NCBI GenBank assembly: GCA_948468465.1
Contig: CAOKJJ010000155.1
Span: 1-11,960 of the forward strand
DNA: 11,960 bases
Source: an uncultured Eubacterium sp.
GTDB lineage: Bacteria > Bacillota_A > Clostridia > Lachnospirales > Lachnospiraceae
Direction of reading: 5' to 3'
Shown here: positions 1 through 7,634 of the stretch, piece by piece
How the letters are laid out: every line of letters begins with the position of its first letter
Position numbering within the stretch: position 1 is the first letter of the stretch
Position numbers and translations under genes: made by a program
Notes under the pieces: generated by a model
Databases searched by the model: none
Told to the model about the DNA's origin: nothing
The model's input: the letters and a program-made list of their open reading frames with translations, nothing else

Positions 1-28
1 GATGTAAGCTTTGTATAGGAGGTGCAGT

Positions 29-930
29 ATGAAAGCGAAGACAAATTACCAGCAGGACTTTCAGAAAAAGCAAGTGATGTCATCCTCGTGGCCATCTGTG
101 CCGTGATTATGTTTATTGTTGCCTACCCGCTGTATTATGTTGTGATTGCATCTGTGTCAAATCCGTATGATGTATATGCGGGGAAAACATTCCTGCTGCC
201 AAGCCAGTTTACATTGGACGGATATAAGGCGGTATTTTCGGACAGCAGCATTATCACTGGTTATTTGAACAGTATTAAGTATACCGTGATCGGGACAGTG
301 TTTTCTGTGACATTGCTTTACCTGACGGCATATCCGCTCAGTATCAGGAATCTGCCTGGAAGGAAGTGGCTGAGCCTGTTTTTCATCTTCACGATGTATT
401 TTGGCGGAGGCATGATTCCTACCTACCTGATCGTAAAGGACACTGGATTGATTGATAATATGTGGGCGCTCTTCCTTCCGGGCGGCGTGGGCGTCGGCAA
501 CATGATTATTGTAAGAAATTTCTTCGAGAACAGCATCCCGAAAGAAATGATCGAAGCAGCAGAGATTGACGGCGCTTCCAAATGGACAACGTTTGTTAAG
601 ATTGTGATTCCGCTCAGCCGTTCCATTATGGCGGTTATGGTAGTGTTTAGTATGGTTGCTTACTGGAATGACTGGTTTACCGCCCTGATCTATCTTCCGG
701 GCAAGGAAAAGGCTCCGCTGCCATTGGTTTTAAGAGGAATCCTGATTCAGAGTTCTGCCAGTGCCAGCCAGCAGGCGAATATGTCCGGCGGTTACGCGGA
801 ACTGAACAAACTGACGGAGCTTATCAAGTTTGCGTCTATTTTTGTAGCGGCTGCACCGATGCTGATCATTTATCCATTTGTGCAGAAGTATTTTGAAAAA
901 GGCTTTATGGCCGGAGCTGTAAAAGGTTAA
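29..930 (+). CDS. Carbohydrate ABC transporter permease (LplC/YtcP type), 5' frame disrupted
   Basis: Integral membrane subunit of a sugar ABC importer of the MalG/LplC/YtcP class. Hydrophobic spans lie near residues 20-42, 75-105, 112-137, 200-222 and 265-287, counting from a GTG at 22. The coupling loop that docks the ATPase is visible as EAAEIDGA, with its Glu near residue 178, followed by IPL. The protein ends in a typical FMAGAVKG tail. The start is problematic. The continuous frame opens only at GTG 22, which overlaps the AGGAGG at 17-22 and cannot use it. The ATG at 29 is ideally spaced but lies in another frame, which stops after 25 codons. One extra A in the A5 run at 65-69 would join the two frames and give an N-terminus beginning MKAKTNYQQDFQKKASDV. 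The gene is either disrupted by one base or carries a sequencing error. It lies 62 nt before the solute-binding protein gene and is surely co-transcribed with it. Family call is strong; functional status is uncertain. Confidence 0.85.
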
Positions 931-992
931 TGCGGCGGTGATAAAGTTAAATATGATAGAAAAAAATTTAGAGAAAAAAAGGAAAGGAAAAT

Positions 993-2750
993 ATGATGTT
1001 AAAAAATATGTTATTGAAACCAAGAGCATTTTTCAATGATCGTGGATTTTGGAGAAGAGCTGCTTCCTGCACGCTGATTGCAGGACTTACAGTATCTATG
1101 GCTGCCTGCGGCGGTAAGAAGGCTGACAGTGCGGACAAAGCGGAGCCGGGTGTTGCGAATGAGGATGTGTCTCAGACAGAGTTCACTGTTATGGGGGCAG
1201 CCAGTGCTTTGAGCAAAGGGTATGATGACAATGAAGTGCTGAATAAAATGCAGGAAGAAGCCGGCGTTAAGGTGGAATGGAATGTAGCAAGTGATTCTGT
1301 CGCAGAGCAGGTCAATGTCCGTATTGGCGGCGGCGAGCTGCCGGACGCTTTTATTGCGGTAGGCTTTAGCAACTATGACCTGACGAATTATGGGGAAGAC
1401 GGCACGTTTATTGATCTGACACCGTATCTGAATGAAAAATATATGCCGAATTTATCGAAGATATTAGAAGAAAATCCGGATATTAAAAGTGCCATTACGA
1501 TGAGCGACGGATGCATTTATGGACTTCCGTCAGCGGAAAAAATGGGGACCGCAGGCATTGGAGCTGAGGAAGACTATAGTATTTACACCATCCCGCAGTT
1601 CAGCATGATTAATAAAAAATGGCTGGATGACCTTGGACTGGAGGTGCCGACAACGCTGGATGAACTTCATACAGCACTAAAAGCTTTTAAGGATCATGAT
1701 ATGAGTGCAAAAATATATGGAAATGACGCGGGGAGCACGATTCCGATGAGCACGGGTTTTGACCAGTGGTGCTGGGGACAAAATATTTTTTATGCGGGAT
1801 TTGGTTTTACGAACTGGCCGAATGATGTCTGCAACGACCTTGTGCTTAAGGATGACGGGACGGTAGAATTTATGTGTGCATCAGATAAATACCGCGACGC
1901 GCTCACTTACTTCCATGACTGGTTTGCAGAAGGACTGATGGATCAGGAAATGTTCAGCCAGTCAGATACCCAGCTGATCGCAAAATGTTCCCAGGGGAAT
2001 GTCGGTGTCTCAACCTGGTGGTACATTGATGAAGTAATGGGCGAATATGCTAAAGATTATGTGTTCCTGCCGGTTCTTGACGGGCCGGATGGCACCCACA
2101 ATGTAACTGTACGTACCGGAGGCGTGACAAACAGCGGAAATCTGAATATCACAAGCGCATGCAAGAGCCCGGCGAACCTTTTAAAATTCTTTGACAAATG
2201 GTATGAGCCGGAAAATGTCATGCAGCTGCAGTATGGACCGATCGGCACATATTTTACGGAACAGGATGAGAACGGGGTATGGAAAAGCATTACGGATAAA
2301 GAAGCGCAGGAAAAATTCGGCAAGACGGCCGGAGAATTAAAGGGTGAATATGAAGTATACGGTCCGAAGCTGATTCTCAGCGAATATTATAATACAACAT
2401 TCCAGATGGAAGACCGCGCAAAAGAACGTCTTACGGATTTAAAAGATTTCTGGATGCCGTATGTGGACAGCACGGCTGTGTATCCGGTAGACTGTGTATA
2501 TACAAAAGACGAGCTGGATACGATTGATATGTACAAACCGGATTTTGAGAGCACAGTGTCGGAACAGGAAGGATTGTGGCTTAAGGAAGGCGGGCCGAGT
2601 GATGCAGAATGGGAAAGCTATCTTGCAACTTTAAAGGAGAGCTGCGGCATGGATGAACTTCTTAAGGTATATCAGGATGCTTATGACCGTTATGCAGGCG
2701 CGGAAAGCGGAAACGGCGCAGATTCCGGGGATCGTGCAGCAGAAGAATAA
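993..2750 (+). CDS. Extracellular solute-binding lipoprotein of a sugar ABC importer (LplA/YtcQ type)
   Basis: Substrate-capturing lipoprotein that would be anchored outside the membrane and deliver a sugar to the permease encoded just upstream. The N-terminus has positive residues (RR at 21-22), a hydrophobic stretch at about 23-35 and a lipobox-like MAAC with the lipidated Cys at 39. A Gly/Lys/Asp/Ala-rich linker follows. The mature part has features of large (about 500-580 aa) solute-binding proteins of this class: an early MQEEAGVKVEWN segment, GGGELPDAF, and a Trp/Tyr-rich body. The last 20 residues are Gly/Asp/Glu-rich and probably disordered. The ATG at 993 follows an AAGGAAAGG sequence; the ATG at 996 is an equally possible start. 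The protein is 585 aa, usual for this subgroup. The specific ligand cannot be read from the sequence. The adjacent GH32 gene suggests sucrose or fructo-oligosaccharides, which is inference. Confidence 0.92.
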   Translation: MMLKNMLLKPRAFFNDRGFWRRAASCTLIAGLTVSMAACGGKKADSADKAEPGVANEDVSQTEFTVMGAASALSKGYDDNEVLNKMQEEAGVKVEWNVASDSVAEQVNVRIGGGELPDAFIAVGFSNYDLTNYGEDGTFIDLTPYLNEKYMPNLSKILEENPDIKSAITMSDGCIYGLPSAEKMGTAGIGAEEDYSIYTIPQFSMINKKWLDDLGLEVPTTLDELHTALKAFKDHDMSAKIYGNDAGSTIPMSTGFDQWCWGQNIFYAGFGFTNWPNDVCNDLVLKDDGTVEFMCASDKYRDALTYFHDWFAEGLMDQEMFSQSDTQLIAKCSQGNVGVSTWWYIDEVMGEYAKDYVFLPVLDGPDGTHNVTVRTGGVTNSGNLNITSACKSPANLLKFFDKWYEPENVMQLQYGPIGTYFTEQDENGVWKSITDKEAQEKFGKTAGELKGEYEVYGPKLILSEYYNTTFQMEDRAKERLTDLKDFWMPYVDSTAVYPVDCVYTKDELDTIDMYKPDFESTVSEQEGLWLKEGGPSDAEWESYLATLKESCGMDELLKVYQDAYDRYAGAESGNGADSGDRAAEE

Positions 2751-2778
2751 GACATTATAATCATCAAAAAGAGAACGG

Positions 2779-2817
2779 ATGCCGGAGCAGATGAAGATCT
2801 AAGGTCTGTTCCGGCAT
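2779..2817 (+). terminator. Intergenic hairpin between SBP and GH32 genes (weak terminator or processing hairpin)
   Basis: A 13-bp stem pairs ATGCCGGAGCAGA (2779-2791) with TCTGTTCCGGCAT (2805-2817), with one G-U pair and a 13-nt loop. Only a short T run follows, so termination is likely to be partial. In ABC sugar operons such hairpins after the binding-protein gene often stabilise the abundant binding-protein mRNA relative to downstream genes. That role is inferred here. Confidence 0.6.
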
Positions 2818-2868
2818 TTGCAGTATATGGGTAAGTTAGAAAAATGAACGAATAAAGGAGGATTTGCT

Positions 2869-4368
2869 ATGCTGAGTCAGATTCTGCGTGATGCAAGAAA
2901 ATATGAAGAAACAATGGAGCGGGGAATTGACGAAAGATTAAGGCCGGGCTTTCATCTGTCTGCACGGATCGGCTGGATGAATGACCCGAATGGTTTTTCT
3001 TTTTATAAAGGAGAATACCACCTGTTTTATCAGTATCATCCATATAACTGCCAGTGGGGGCCGATGCACTGGGGGCATGCGGTAAGTAAGGATTTGCTGC
3101 ATTGGAGATATCTTCCTGCCGCACTGGCACCAGAGACGGATTATGACAGGGACGGATGTTTTTCCGGAAGCGCGGCCGTACTGGCGGATGGAAGCCATCT
3201 TCTGATGTATACAGGCGTATCGAAAGAGACACAGCCGGACGGCAGTACCTGCGATGTACAGAAACAATGCATTGCCGTCGGGGATGGCGCAGATTATGAA
3301 AAATACACGGGCAACCCGGTTTTGGACCAGAAAGATCTGCCGGAATGCGGCAGCAGGTTTGATTTCCGCGACCCGAAGATCTGGCAGAAGCAGGATGGCT
3401 CCTACCGGTGCGTGGCAGGGAACTGTACTGAAGAAAAAGACGGACAGATCCTGTTGTACAGCAGTCCGGATGGCTTTCACTGGAAATACGAAAAAATACT
3501 CGCATCCAACCAAAAGCGGTTTGGAAGAATGTGGGAGTGTCCGGATTTCTTTGCGCTGGATGGAAAACAGGTTCTGCTTATCAGCCCGCAGGATATGCTG
3601 CCGCAGGGGTTTGAATACCATAACGGGAATGGAACGGTCTGCCTGATCGGTTCTTACGATGACGAAACAGAGGAATTTACGGAAGAAGCTGACCAGGCGG
3701 TTGATTATGGGATAGACTTCTATGCGCCGCAGACAGTGCTTGCCCCAGACGGCCGGCGGATTATGATCGGCTGGATGCAGAACTGGGATACGTGCAGCCT
3801 TCACGCACCGAAAGAACTGCCCTGGTTTGGGCAGATGAGTCTTCCAAGGGAGCTTTCTGTAAAAGACGGCCGGCTCATGCAGACACCTGTCCGGGAACTG
3901 GAAAAGCTGCGCGGGACGCAGGTAAAGCATGAAAATGTCACATTCAGCGGCATTACAGGACTTGCTGGCGTCAAGGGACGGAAAATGGATATGGAACTGT
4001 CCATACGTCCGGCGCAGGGGGCAGATATTTATAAGAAATTTGCAGTCCGCTTTGCGCAGAAAGAATCCATATATACTGCCGTAAGTTTCCGGCCGTATGA
4101 ATCCATAGTAAAAATAGACCGTAAATTTTCCGGTTCCAGACGGGCCATTATCCACCAGCGGCGGTGCCTTGTGAAACATACAGAAGGCAGAATCAAATTA
4201 CGGATTATTCTGGATAATTTCAGCGCAGAAGTATTTGTAAACGATGGAGAGTATGTTCTTTCTGCAACCATTTATACGGATGCCGCAGCAGATGGAATCT
4301 CTTTTTTTGCGGACGGGGATGTAACGATAGATGTTATAAAATATGATTTGCTAAGCGTTTGTTGTTGA
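2869..4368 (+). CDS. GH32 beta-fructosidase (sucrose / fructo-oligosaccharide hydrolase)
   Basis: Retaining glycoside hydrolase of family 32 that releases fructose from sucrose or short fructans. All three family hallmarks are present: WMNDPNG with the nucleophile Asp39, FDFRDPK with the transition-state Asp168, and WECPDFF with the acid/base Glu223. The N-terminal five-bladed propeller spans roughly residues 25-335 and a beta-sandwich domain fills the rest. The total of 499 aa is normal. There is no signal peptide, so the enzyme is cytoplasmic. The ATG at 2869 follows AAAGGAGG with good spacing. Homologues are often named sucrose-6-phosphate hydrolase (ScrB/SacA). Here the linked transporter is an ABC system rather than a PTS, so the substrate should be unphosphorylated. 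Exact chain-length preference cannot be deduced. Confidence 0.95.
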   Translation: MLSQILRDARKYEETMERGIDERLRPGFHLSARIGWMNDPNGFSFYKGEYHLFYQYHPYNCQWGPMHWGHAVSKDLLHWRYLPAALAPETDYDRDGCFSGSAAVLADGSHLLMYTGVSKETQPDGSTCDVQKQCIAVGDGADYEKYTGNPVLDQKDLPECGSRFDFRDPKIWQKQDGSYRCVAGNCTEEKDGQILLYSSPDGFHWKYEKILASNQKRFGRMWECPDFFALDGKQVLLISPQDMLPQGFEYHNGNGTVCLIGSYDDETEEFTEEADQAVDYGIDFYAPQTVLAPDGRRIMIGWMQNWDTCSLHAPKELPWFGQMSLPRELSVKDGRLMQTPVRELEKLRGTQVKHENVTFSGITGLAGVKGRKMDMELSIRPAQGADIYKKFAVRFAQKESIYTAVSFRPYESIVKIDRKFSGSRRAIIHQRRCLVKHTEGRIKLRIILDNFSAEVFVNDGEYVLSATIYTDAAADGISFFADGDVTIDVIKYDLLSVCC

Positions 4369-4371
4369 GCA

Positions 4372-4394
4372 CTAGAGCGTGTTTGAAAAATGCT
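4372..4394 (+). repeat. Solo end of a dispersed palindromic repeat
   Basis: Twenty-three bases starting CTAGAGCGTGTTTGAAAAAT are identical to the left end of the full 166-bp palindromic element at 10708-10873, and their first 20 are the inverse of its right end. No matching right arm is found nearby, so this is a truncated or solo copy. It starts three bases after the GH32 stop codon and ends one base before the -35 box of the thi promoter. Confidence 0.75.
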
Positions 4395-4395
4395 G

Positions 4396-4424
4396 TTGAC
4401 AAATTTCACAAAATAAAGTAATAT
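4396..4424 (+). promoter_or_regulatory. Sigma-A-type promoter of the thi operon
   Basis: TTGACA at 4396-4401, a 17-nt spacer and TAATAT at 4419-4424 give a near-consensus housekeeping promoter. Transcription would start near 4431, about 110 nt before thiS. The upstream flank is the repeat end at 4372-4394. Confidence 0.85.
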
Positions 4425-4440
4425 AAGGACATTGCAGAGA

Positions 4441-4503
4441 GTGTCGGCAAAAGCCGCACGAAGGGGTGCACCACCGCGGGTGTATTCCTTCGTGCGGCTT
4501 TTT
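4441..4503 (+). promoter_or_regulatory. Leader attenuator: terminator with overlapping alternative hairpin upstream of thiS
   Basis: A perfect 16-bp stem pairs AAAAGCCGCACGAAGG (4449-4464) with its complement at 4487-4502, followed by a T run. It is a textbook intrinsic terminator lying between the promoter and thiS. Its loop (4465-4486) is 22 nt, GC-rich, and contains the self-complementary GGTGCACC. An upstream hairpin, GTGTCGGC (4441-4448) with GCCGCAC (4453-4459) around an AAAA loop, uses the same bases as the terminator's 5' arm, so the two are mutually exclusive. The layout implies regulated read-through into the thiamine genes. No TPP-aptamer core (CTGAGA and the second conserved arm) is present. 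The ACCGCGGGTG part recalls the T-box core, but stem I and the correct order are missing. Confidence 0.75.
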
Positions 4504-4539
4504 ATTATAATTATATTTAAAATGCAGGAGGTTTTACAT

Positions 4540-4734
4540 ATGGTTCGCATTAACGGAAAAGAAGAGGCAGCGCAAGGAATGCTGTTAAAAGATTATCTGG
4601 AACAAAACGGCTATCCCGCAGGCGGCATTGCCGTAGAGTGCAACGAACGGATTGTGGCAAAACAAGATTACGAGAGCTATGTCATCCGTGATGGAGATGT
4701 CATCGAAGTGGTTAGCTTTGTCGGGGGAGGCTGA
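4540..4734 (+). CDS. thiS: Sulfur carrier protein ThiS
   Basis: Small beta-grasp protein (64 aa) whose C-terminal glycine becomes a thiocarboxylate, the sulfur donor for the thiazole ring. It begins MVRINGKEE and ends VSFVGGG, giving the required C-terminal Gly-Gly. The start is ATG 4540, eight bases after AGGAGG (4526-4531). An upstream in-frame TTG at 4432 would translate through the leader terminator and is not credible. It is the first gene of the operon. The adenylyltransferase ThiF that activates ThiS, often encoded next to it, is not in this window. Confidence 0.95.
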   Translation: MVRINGKEEAAQGMLLKDYLEQNGYPAGGIAVECNERIVAKQDYESYVIRDGDVIEVVSFVGGG

Positions 4735-4825
4735 ATCCGCTTCGGGAATAACGGTGCATACAGAGATGCATGATAAAGTCTGAAGAGTTGAGTTTAGGAA
4801 GAAAAGCAGAAAAGGAGTCATTGCC

Positions 4826-5605
4826 ATGACAGCAAAAAAAGACACATTTACATTAGGAGGCCGGGAGTTTTCTTCCCGTTTTATTCTAGGTTCCGGAAAA
4901 TATTCGATGGAACTGATCAAGGCGGCTGTAGAACATGCGGGAGCACAGATCATTACGCTTGCCGTGCGGCGCACAAATACGAAAAAAAATGAAAATATAC
5001 TGGATTATATTCCAAAAGGCGTGACATTGCTGCCAAATACTTCCGGTGCCAGAGACGCGAAAGAGGCAGTCCGTATTGCGCGCATGTCGAGAGAGTTAGG
5101 ATGCGGTGATTTTGTAAAAATAGAAATTATGAAAGACAGCAAATACCTGCTGCCGGACAACGCTGAGACGGTGAAAGCAACGGAGCAGCTTGCAAAAGAA
5201 GGATTTGTGGTGCTTGCCTATATGTATCCGGACTTGTATACGGCCAGGGATTTGGTGCACGCAGGAGCAGCCGCGGTAATGCCGCTGGCATCACCGATCG
5301 GATCCAATCAAGGTCTGGCGACCAAAGCGTTTATCCAGATTTTAATAGATGAAATAGATGTGCCGATTATCGTGGATGCAGGCATCGGCCGGCCGTCGCA
5401 GGCATGTGAGGCAATGGAGATGGGAGCCGCTGCAATTATGGCAAATACGGCAATCGCAACCGCAGGCGACATTCCGGCGATGGCAGGAGCGTTTAAACAC
5501 GCGATCGAAGCTGGACGCAGTGCGTATTTAGCAGGGCTGGGACGCGTGCTGGAAAGGGGAGCCGCCGCTTCCGATCCGCTGACCGGATTTTTAAGAGATG
5601 AGTAA
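4826..5605 (+). CDS. thiG: Thiazole synthase ThiG
   Basis: TIM-barrel enzyme that condenses deoxyxylulose-5-phosphate, dehydroglycine and ThiS-thiocarboxylate into the thiazole phosphate. Recognisable segments run in order: [10 protein letters not shown] at the N-terminus, [25 protein letters not shown] with the likely Schiff-base Lys98, [40 protein letters not shown], and NTAIA near the phosphate site. The length of 259 aa is typical. The ATG at 4826 follows AAAAGGAG. A gap of 91 nt separates it from thiS, longer than the other gaps in the operon, and shows no obvious signal. Partners are ThiS upstream and ThiH immediately downstream. Confidence 0.96.
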   Translation: MTAKKDTFTLGGREFSSRFILGSGKYSMELIKAAVEHAGAQIITLAVRRTNTKKNENILDYIPKGVTLLPNTSGARDAKEAVRIARMSRELGCGDFVKIEIMKDSKYLLPDNAETVKATEQLAKEGFVVLAYMYPDLYTARDLVHAGAAAVMPLASPIGSNQGLATKAFIQILIDEIDVPIIVDAGIGRPSQACEAMEMGAAAIMANTAIATAGDIPAMAGAFKHAIEAGRSAYLAGLGRVLERGAAASDPLTGFLRDE

Positions 5606-5643
5606 GTAAGCGACAGATTAGTTTGAGAAAGAAGGGAAAAGAT

Positions 5644-6900
5644 TTGACGCAAAATCAGTTTTTGGTAGATTCTAAAAAGCTGACGCCTGAGGCATTAAAA
5701 CGAAAACACCAGGTGGAACATGATCCGTCGGCAAGAACAGATCCGATGGAGTATATGGAAGGGATGGAACGCATTTCTTCGGATATTATGCAAAAAGTGC
5801 TTGGGCAGATGCAAAGCTATGAACCGCAGGCATATACGGACGCAGACGTACGCCGGGCACTCATGCACGAGACGTGTACCATAGACGATTTCAAGGCGCT
5901 GCTGTCTCCGGCTGCGCTGCCGCATCTGGAGGAGATGGCGCAAAAAGCCAAATATGAAACAAGCAGACACTTTGGAAATACGGTGTACTTGTTTACGCCT
6001 TTATACATTGCGAATTACTGTGAAAACTATTGTGTATACTGCGGGTTTAATTGCTACAATGACATTTCGCGTAAAAAGTTGACAATGGAAGAAATTGAGC
6101 ATGAAATGCAGGTCATTGCAGATTCCGGGATGGAAGAGATTTTGATTTTAACAGGCGAGAGCCATCAAAAGAGTAGCGTTGCTTATATCGGAGAAGCATG
6201 TAAGCTCGCGGCGCGGTATTTCCGCAATGTCGGCCTGGAGATCTATCCGGTAAACAGCGAAGATTATCGTTATCTGCATGCATGCGGCGCGGATTACATT
6301 ACCGTATTTCAGGAGACATATGATGCAAAGCAGTATGAAAAGCTGCATTTAATGGGGCATAAGCGGGTGTTCCCTTATCGCTTTGAAGCGCAGGAGCGGG
6401 CAATTTTGGGCGGCATGCGGGGAGTCGCATGTTCCGCTCTGCTTGGATTGTCAGACTTTCGTAAAGACGCGCTTGCTTCGGCGCTGCATGTATATTACCT
6501 GCAGCGCAAATATCCATACGTGGAATATTCCCTTTCATGTCCAAGACTGCGTCCGATCGTAAACAATGAAAAAATCAATTCGCAGGATGTACATGAAAAA
6601 CAGCTGTGCCAGATACTTTGCGCATACCGTATCTTTTTGCCGTATGTAGGAATTACCGTATCCTCCAGGGAACAGAAGCATTTTCGGGATGGAATCGTAA
6701 AAATTGCGGCGACAAAAGTATCAGCAGGAGTATCGACGGGAATCGGAGATCATGAGGGCAAATACCATGGCATACAGCAAGCTCAGACCGGGGATGAGCA
6801 GTTTGAAATATCAGACGGCAGAAGCTTTGAAAACATGTATCAGGATATTGCTTCGCATGGACTGCAGCCGGTTTTAAATGATTATATTTATGTTTCATAA
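5644..6900 (+). CDS. thiH: 2-iminoacetate synthase ThiH (radical SAM)
   Basis: Radical SAM enzyme that cleaves tyrosine to p-cresol and dehydroglycine (2-iminoacetate), the glycine-derived input of ThiG. The 4Fe-4S motif is CENYCVYC (C-x3-C-x2-C; Cys126, 130, 133). It is followed by LTGESH, the QETYD segment, LLGLSDFRKD, SCPRLRP and a C-terminal GLQPVLNDYIY, all typical of ThiH. I chose TTG 5644 because GAAGGG lies seven bases upstream. The TTG at 5623 has no ribosome binding site. From 5644 the protein is 418 aa, longer than the roughly 377-aa E. coli enzyme because of an N-terminal extension (about 40 residues, with KRKHQVEHDPSARTDPMEYM) that I recall from clostridial homologues. It begins 38 nt after thiG. 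The rare start codon may lower expression. Confidence 0.95.
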   Translation: MTQNQFLVDSKKLTPEALKRKHQVEHDPSARTDPMEYMEGMERISSDIMQKVLGQMQSYEPQAYTDADVRRALMHETCTIDDFKALLSPAALPHLEEMAQKAKYETSRHFGNTVYLFTPLYIANYCENYCVYCGFNCYNDISRKKLTMEEIEHEMQVIADSGMEEILILTGESHQKSSVAYIGEACKLAARYFRNVGLEIYPVNSEDYRYLHACGADYITVFQETYDAKQYEKLHLMGHKRVFPYRFEAQERAILGGMRGVACSALLGLSDFRKDALASALHVYYLQRKYPYVEYSLSCPRLRPIVNNEKINSQDVHEKQLCQILCAYRIFLPYVGITVSSREQKHFRDGIVKIAATKVSAGVSTGIGDHEGKYHGIQQAQTGDEQFEISDGRSFENMYQDIASHGLQPVLNDYIYVS

Positions 6901-6930
6901 AATGTACGAAGAATTAAAAGGGAGCAAAAG

Positions 6931-7539
6931 ATGCCGGATCAGATAAAAATCTGCTGTATGACAAACAGGCACCTGGCAGTACAGGATTATTATGATCAAA
7001 TCAGACAAATTGCCAGTGCGCGGCCGGAAGCAGTGATTGTTCGGGAAAAGGATCTGCCGGAACAGGAATATGAGACGCTTGCCGCACAAGTCATGGATAT
7101 TTGTGAACAGTATAAGGTATTATGTATCCTGCACACATACACAGACGCCGCCATTCGTCTGGGCGCGGCAGCGCTGCATCTTCCGATGTCGCTGCTGCTA
7201 ACGATGACAGAAGACAAGAAGAGACAGTTCTCGGTACTTGGCGCATCGGTACATTCTAAAAAAGAAGCGCTGCAGGCACAAAAGGCCGGGGCGACATATC
7301 TGACGGCCAGCCATATATTTGCGACAGACTGCAAACGCGGCGTGCCGCCAAAAGGACTGCCTTTTTTACAGGAAATCTGCAAAACGGTTCCTGATTTGCC
7401 TGTTTATGCATTGGGAGGCGTTCATGCTCAAAACGCGGCGTCCTGCATACAGGCGGGAGCGTACGGGGTGTGCATGATGTCGGAATGTATGCGGTATGAG
7501 AATATACGGGACAGATTCAGAGATTATCATATGCCATAA
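6931..7539 (+). CDS. tenI: ThiE/TenI-family protein, best fit thiazole tautomerase TenI
   Basis: TIM-barrel protein of the thiamine phosphate synthase superfamily, 202 aa. Databases would probably label it ThiE, but several positions follow TenI of Bacillus, which aromatises the thiazole tautomer made by ThiG. These are GASVHSKKEA; SHIFATDCKRGVP, with His128 aligning to the TenI catalytic His, and TDCK where ThiE has PTxTK; and HLPMS in place of the metal-binding GQxD of ThiE. The INDR motif shared by most of the superfamily is replaced by LHTYTD. LGGVHAQNA and the GAYGVCMMS phosphate region are retained. The ATG at 6931 follows AAAAGGGAG. It lies 30 nt after thiH and is the last gene before a strong terminator. 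A role in thiazole maturation matches the operon; ThiE activity cannot be excluded. Confidence 0.85.
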   Translation: MPDQIKICCMTNRHLAVQDYYDQIRQIASARPEAVIVREKDLPEQEYETLAAQVMDICEQYKVLCILHTYTDAAIRLGAAALHLPMSLLLTMTEDKKRQFSVLGASVHSKKEALQAQKAGATYLTASHIFATDCKRGVPPKGLPFLQEICKTVPDLPVYALGGVHAQNAASCIQAGAYGVCMMSECMRYENIRDRFRDYHMP

Positions 7540-7545
7540 ATGATA

Positions 7546-7600
7546 AAACAGCCGCAAGGAGGAAGAATGGTTTTTTATATTTCTTTGCGGCTGTTTATTT
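7546..7600 (+). terminator. Bidirectional terminator between thi operon and rpn gene
   Basis: A 15-bp stem pairs AAACAGCCGCAAGGA (7546-7560) with 7582-7596 (one G-U pair), and TTTATTTT follows on the + strand. Read from the other strand, the same stem is also followed by a T-rich tract, so it can end both the thi operon and the convergent rpn gene that stops at 7635. Confidence 0.85.
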
Positions 7601-7634
7601 TAATTGTAGTAAGATAGAATATGATAGGATATTA

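Noticed and set aside
1..32. 3' end of an upstream gene (first permease)
   Set aside because: Stops occur in all three frames within this stretch (5-7, 16-18, 30-32). The true end of the preceding gene cannot be chosen from so few bases.
2938..4179. Long 413-residue open frame on the - strand opposite the GH32 gene
   Set aside because: It lies fully antisense to a clear GH32 with intact catalytic motifs and has no recognisable domain. It is explained by codon bias of the sense gene.
4455..4482. T-box antiterminator, suggested by ACCGCGGGTG
   Set aside because: The AGGGTGGNACCGCG motif is not matched in order, stem I is absent, and the terminator 5' arm lies before instead of after the motif.
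4432..4539. N-terminal extension of ThiS from a TTG at 4432
   Set aside because: It would be translated through the leader terminator, lacks a ribosome binding site, and would make ThiS much longer than the family; ATG 4540 has AGGAGG.
4431..4539. TPP riboswitch upstream of thiS
   Set aside because: The conserved CTGAGA core and the second TPP arm are not present, and the leader is too short.
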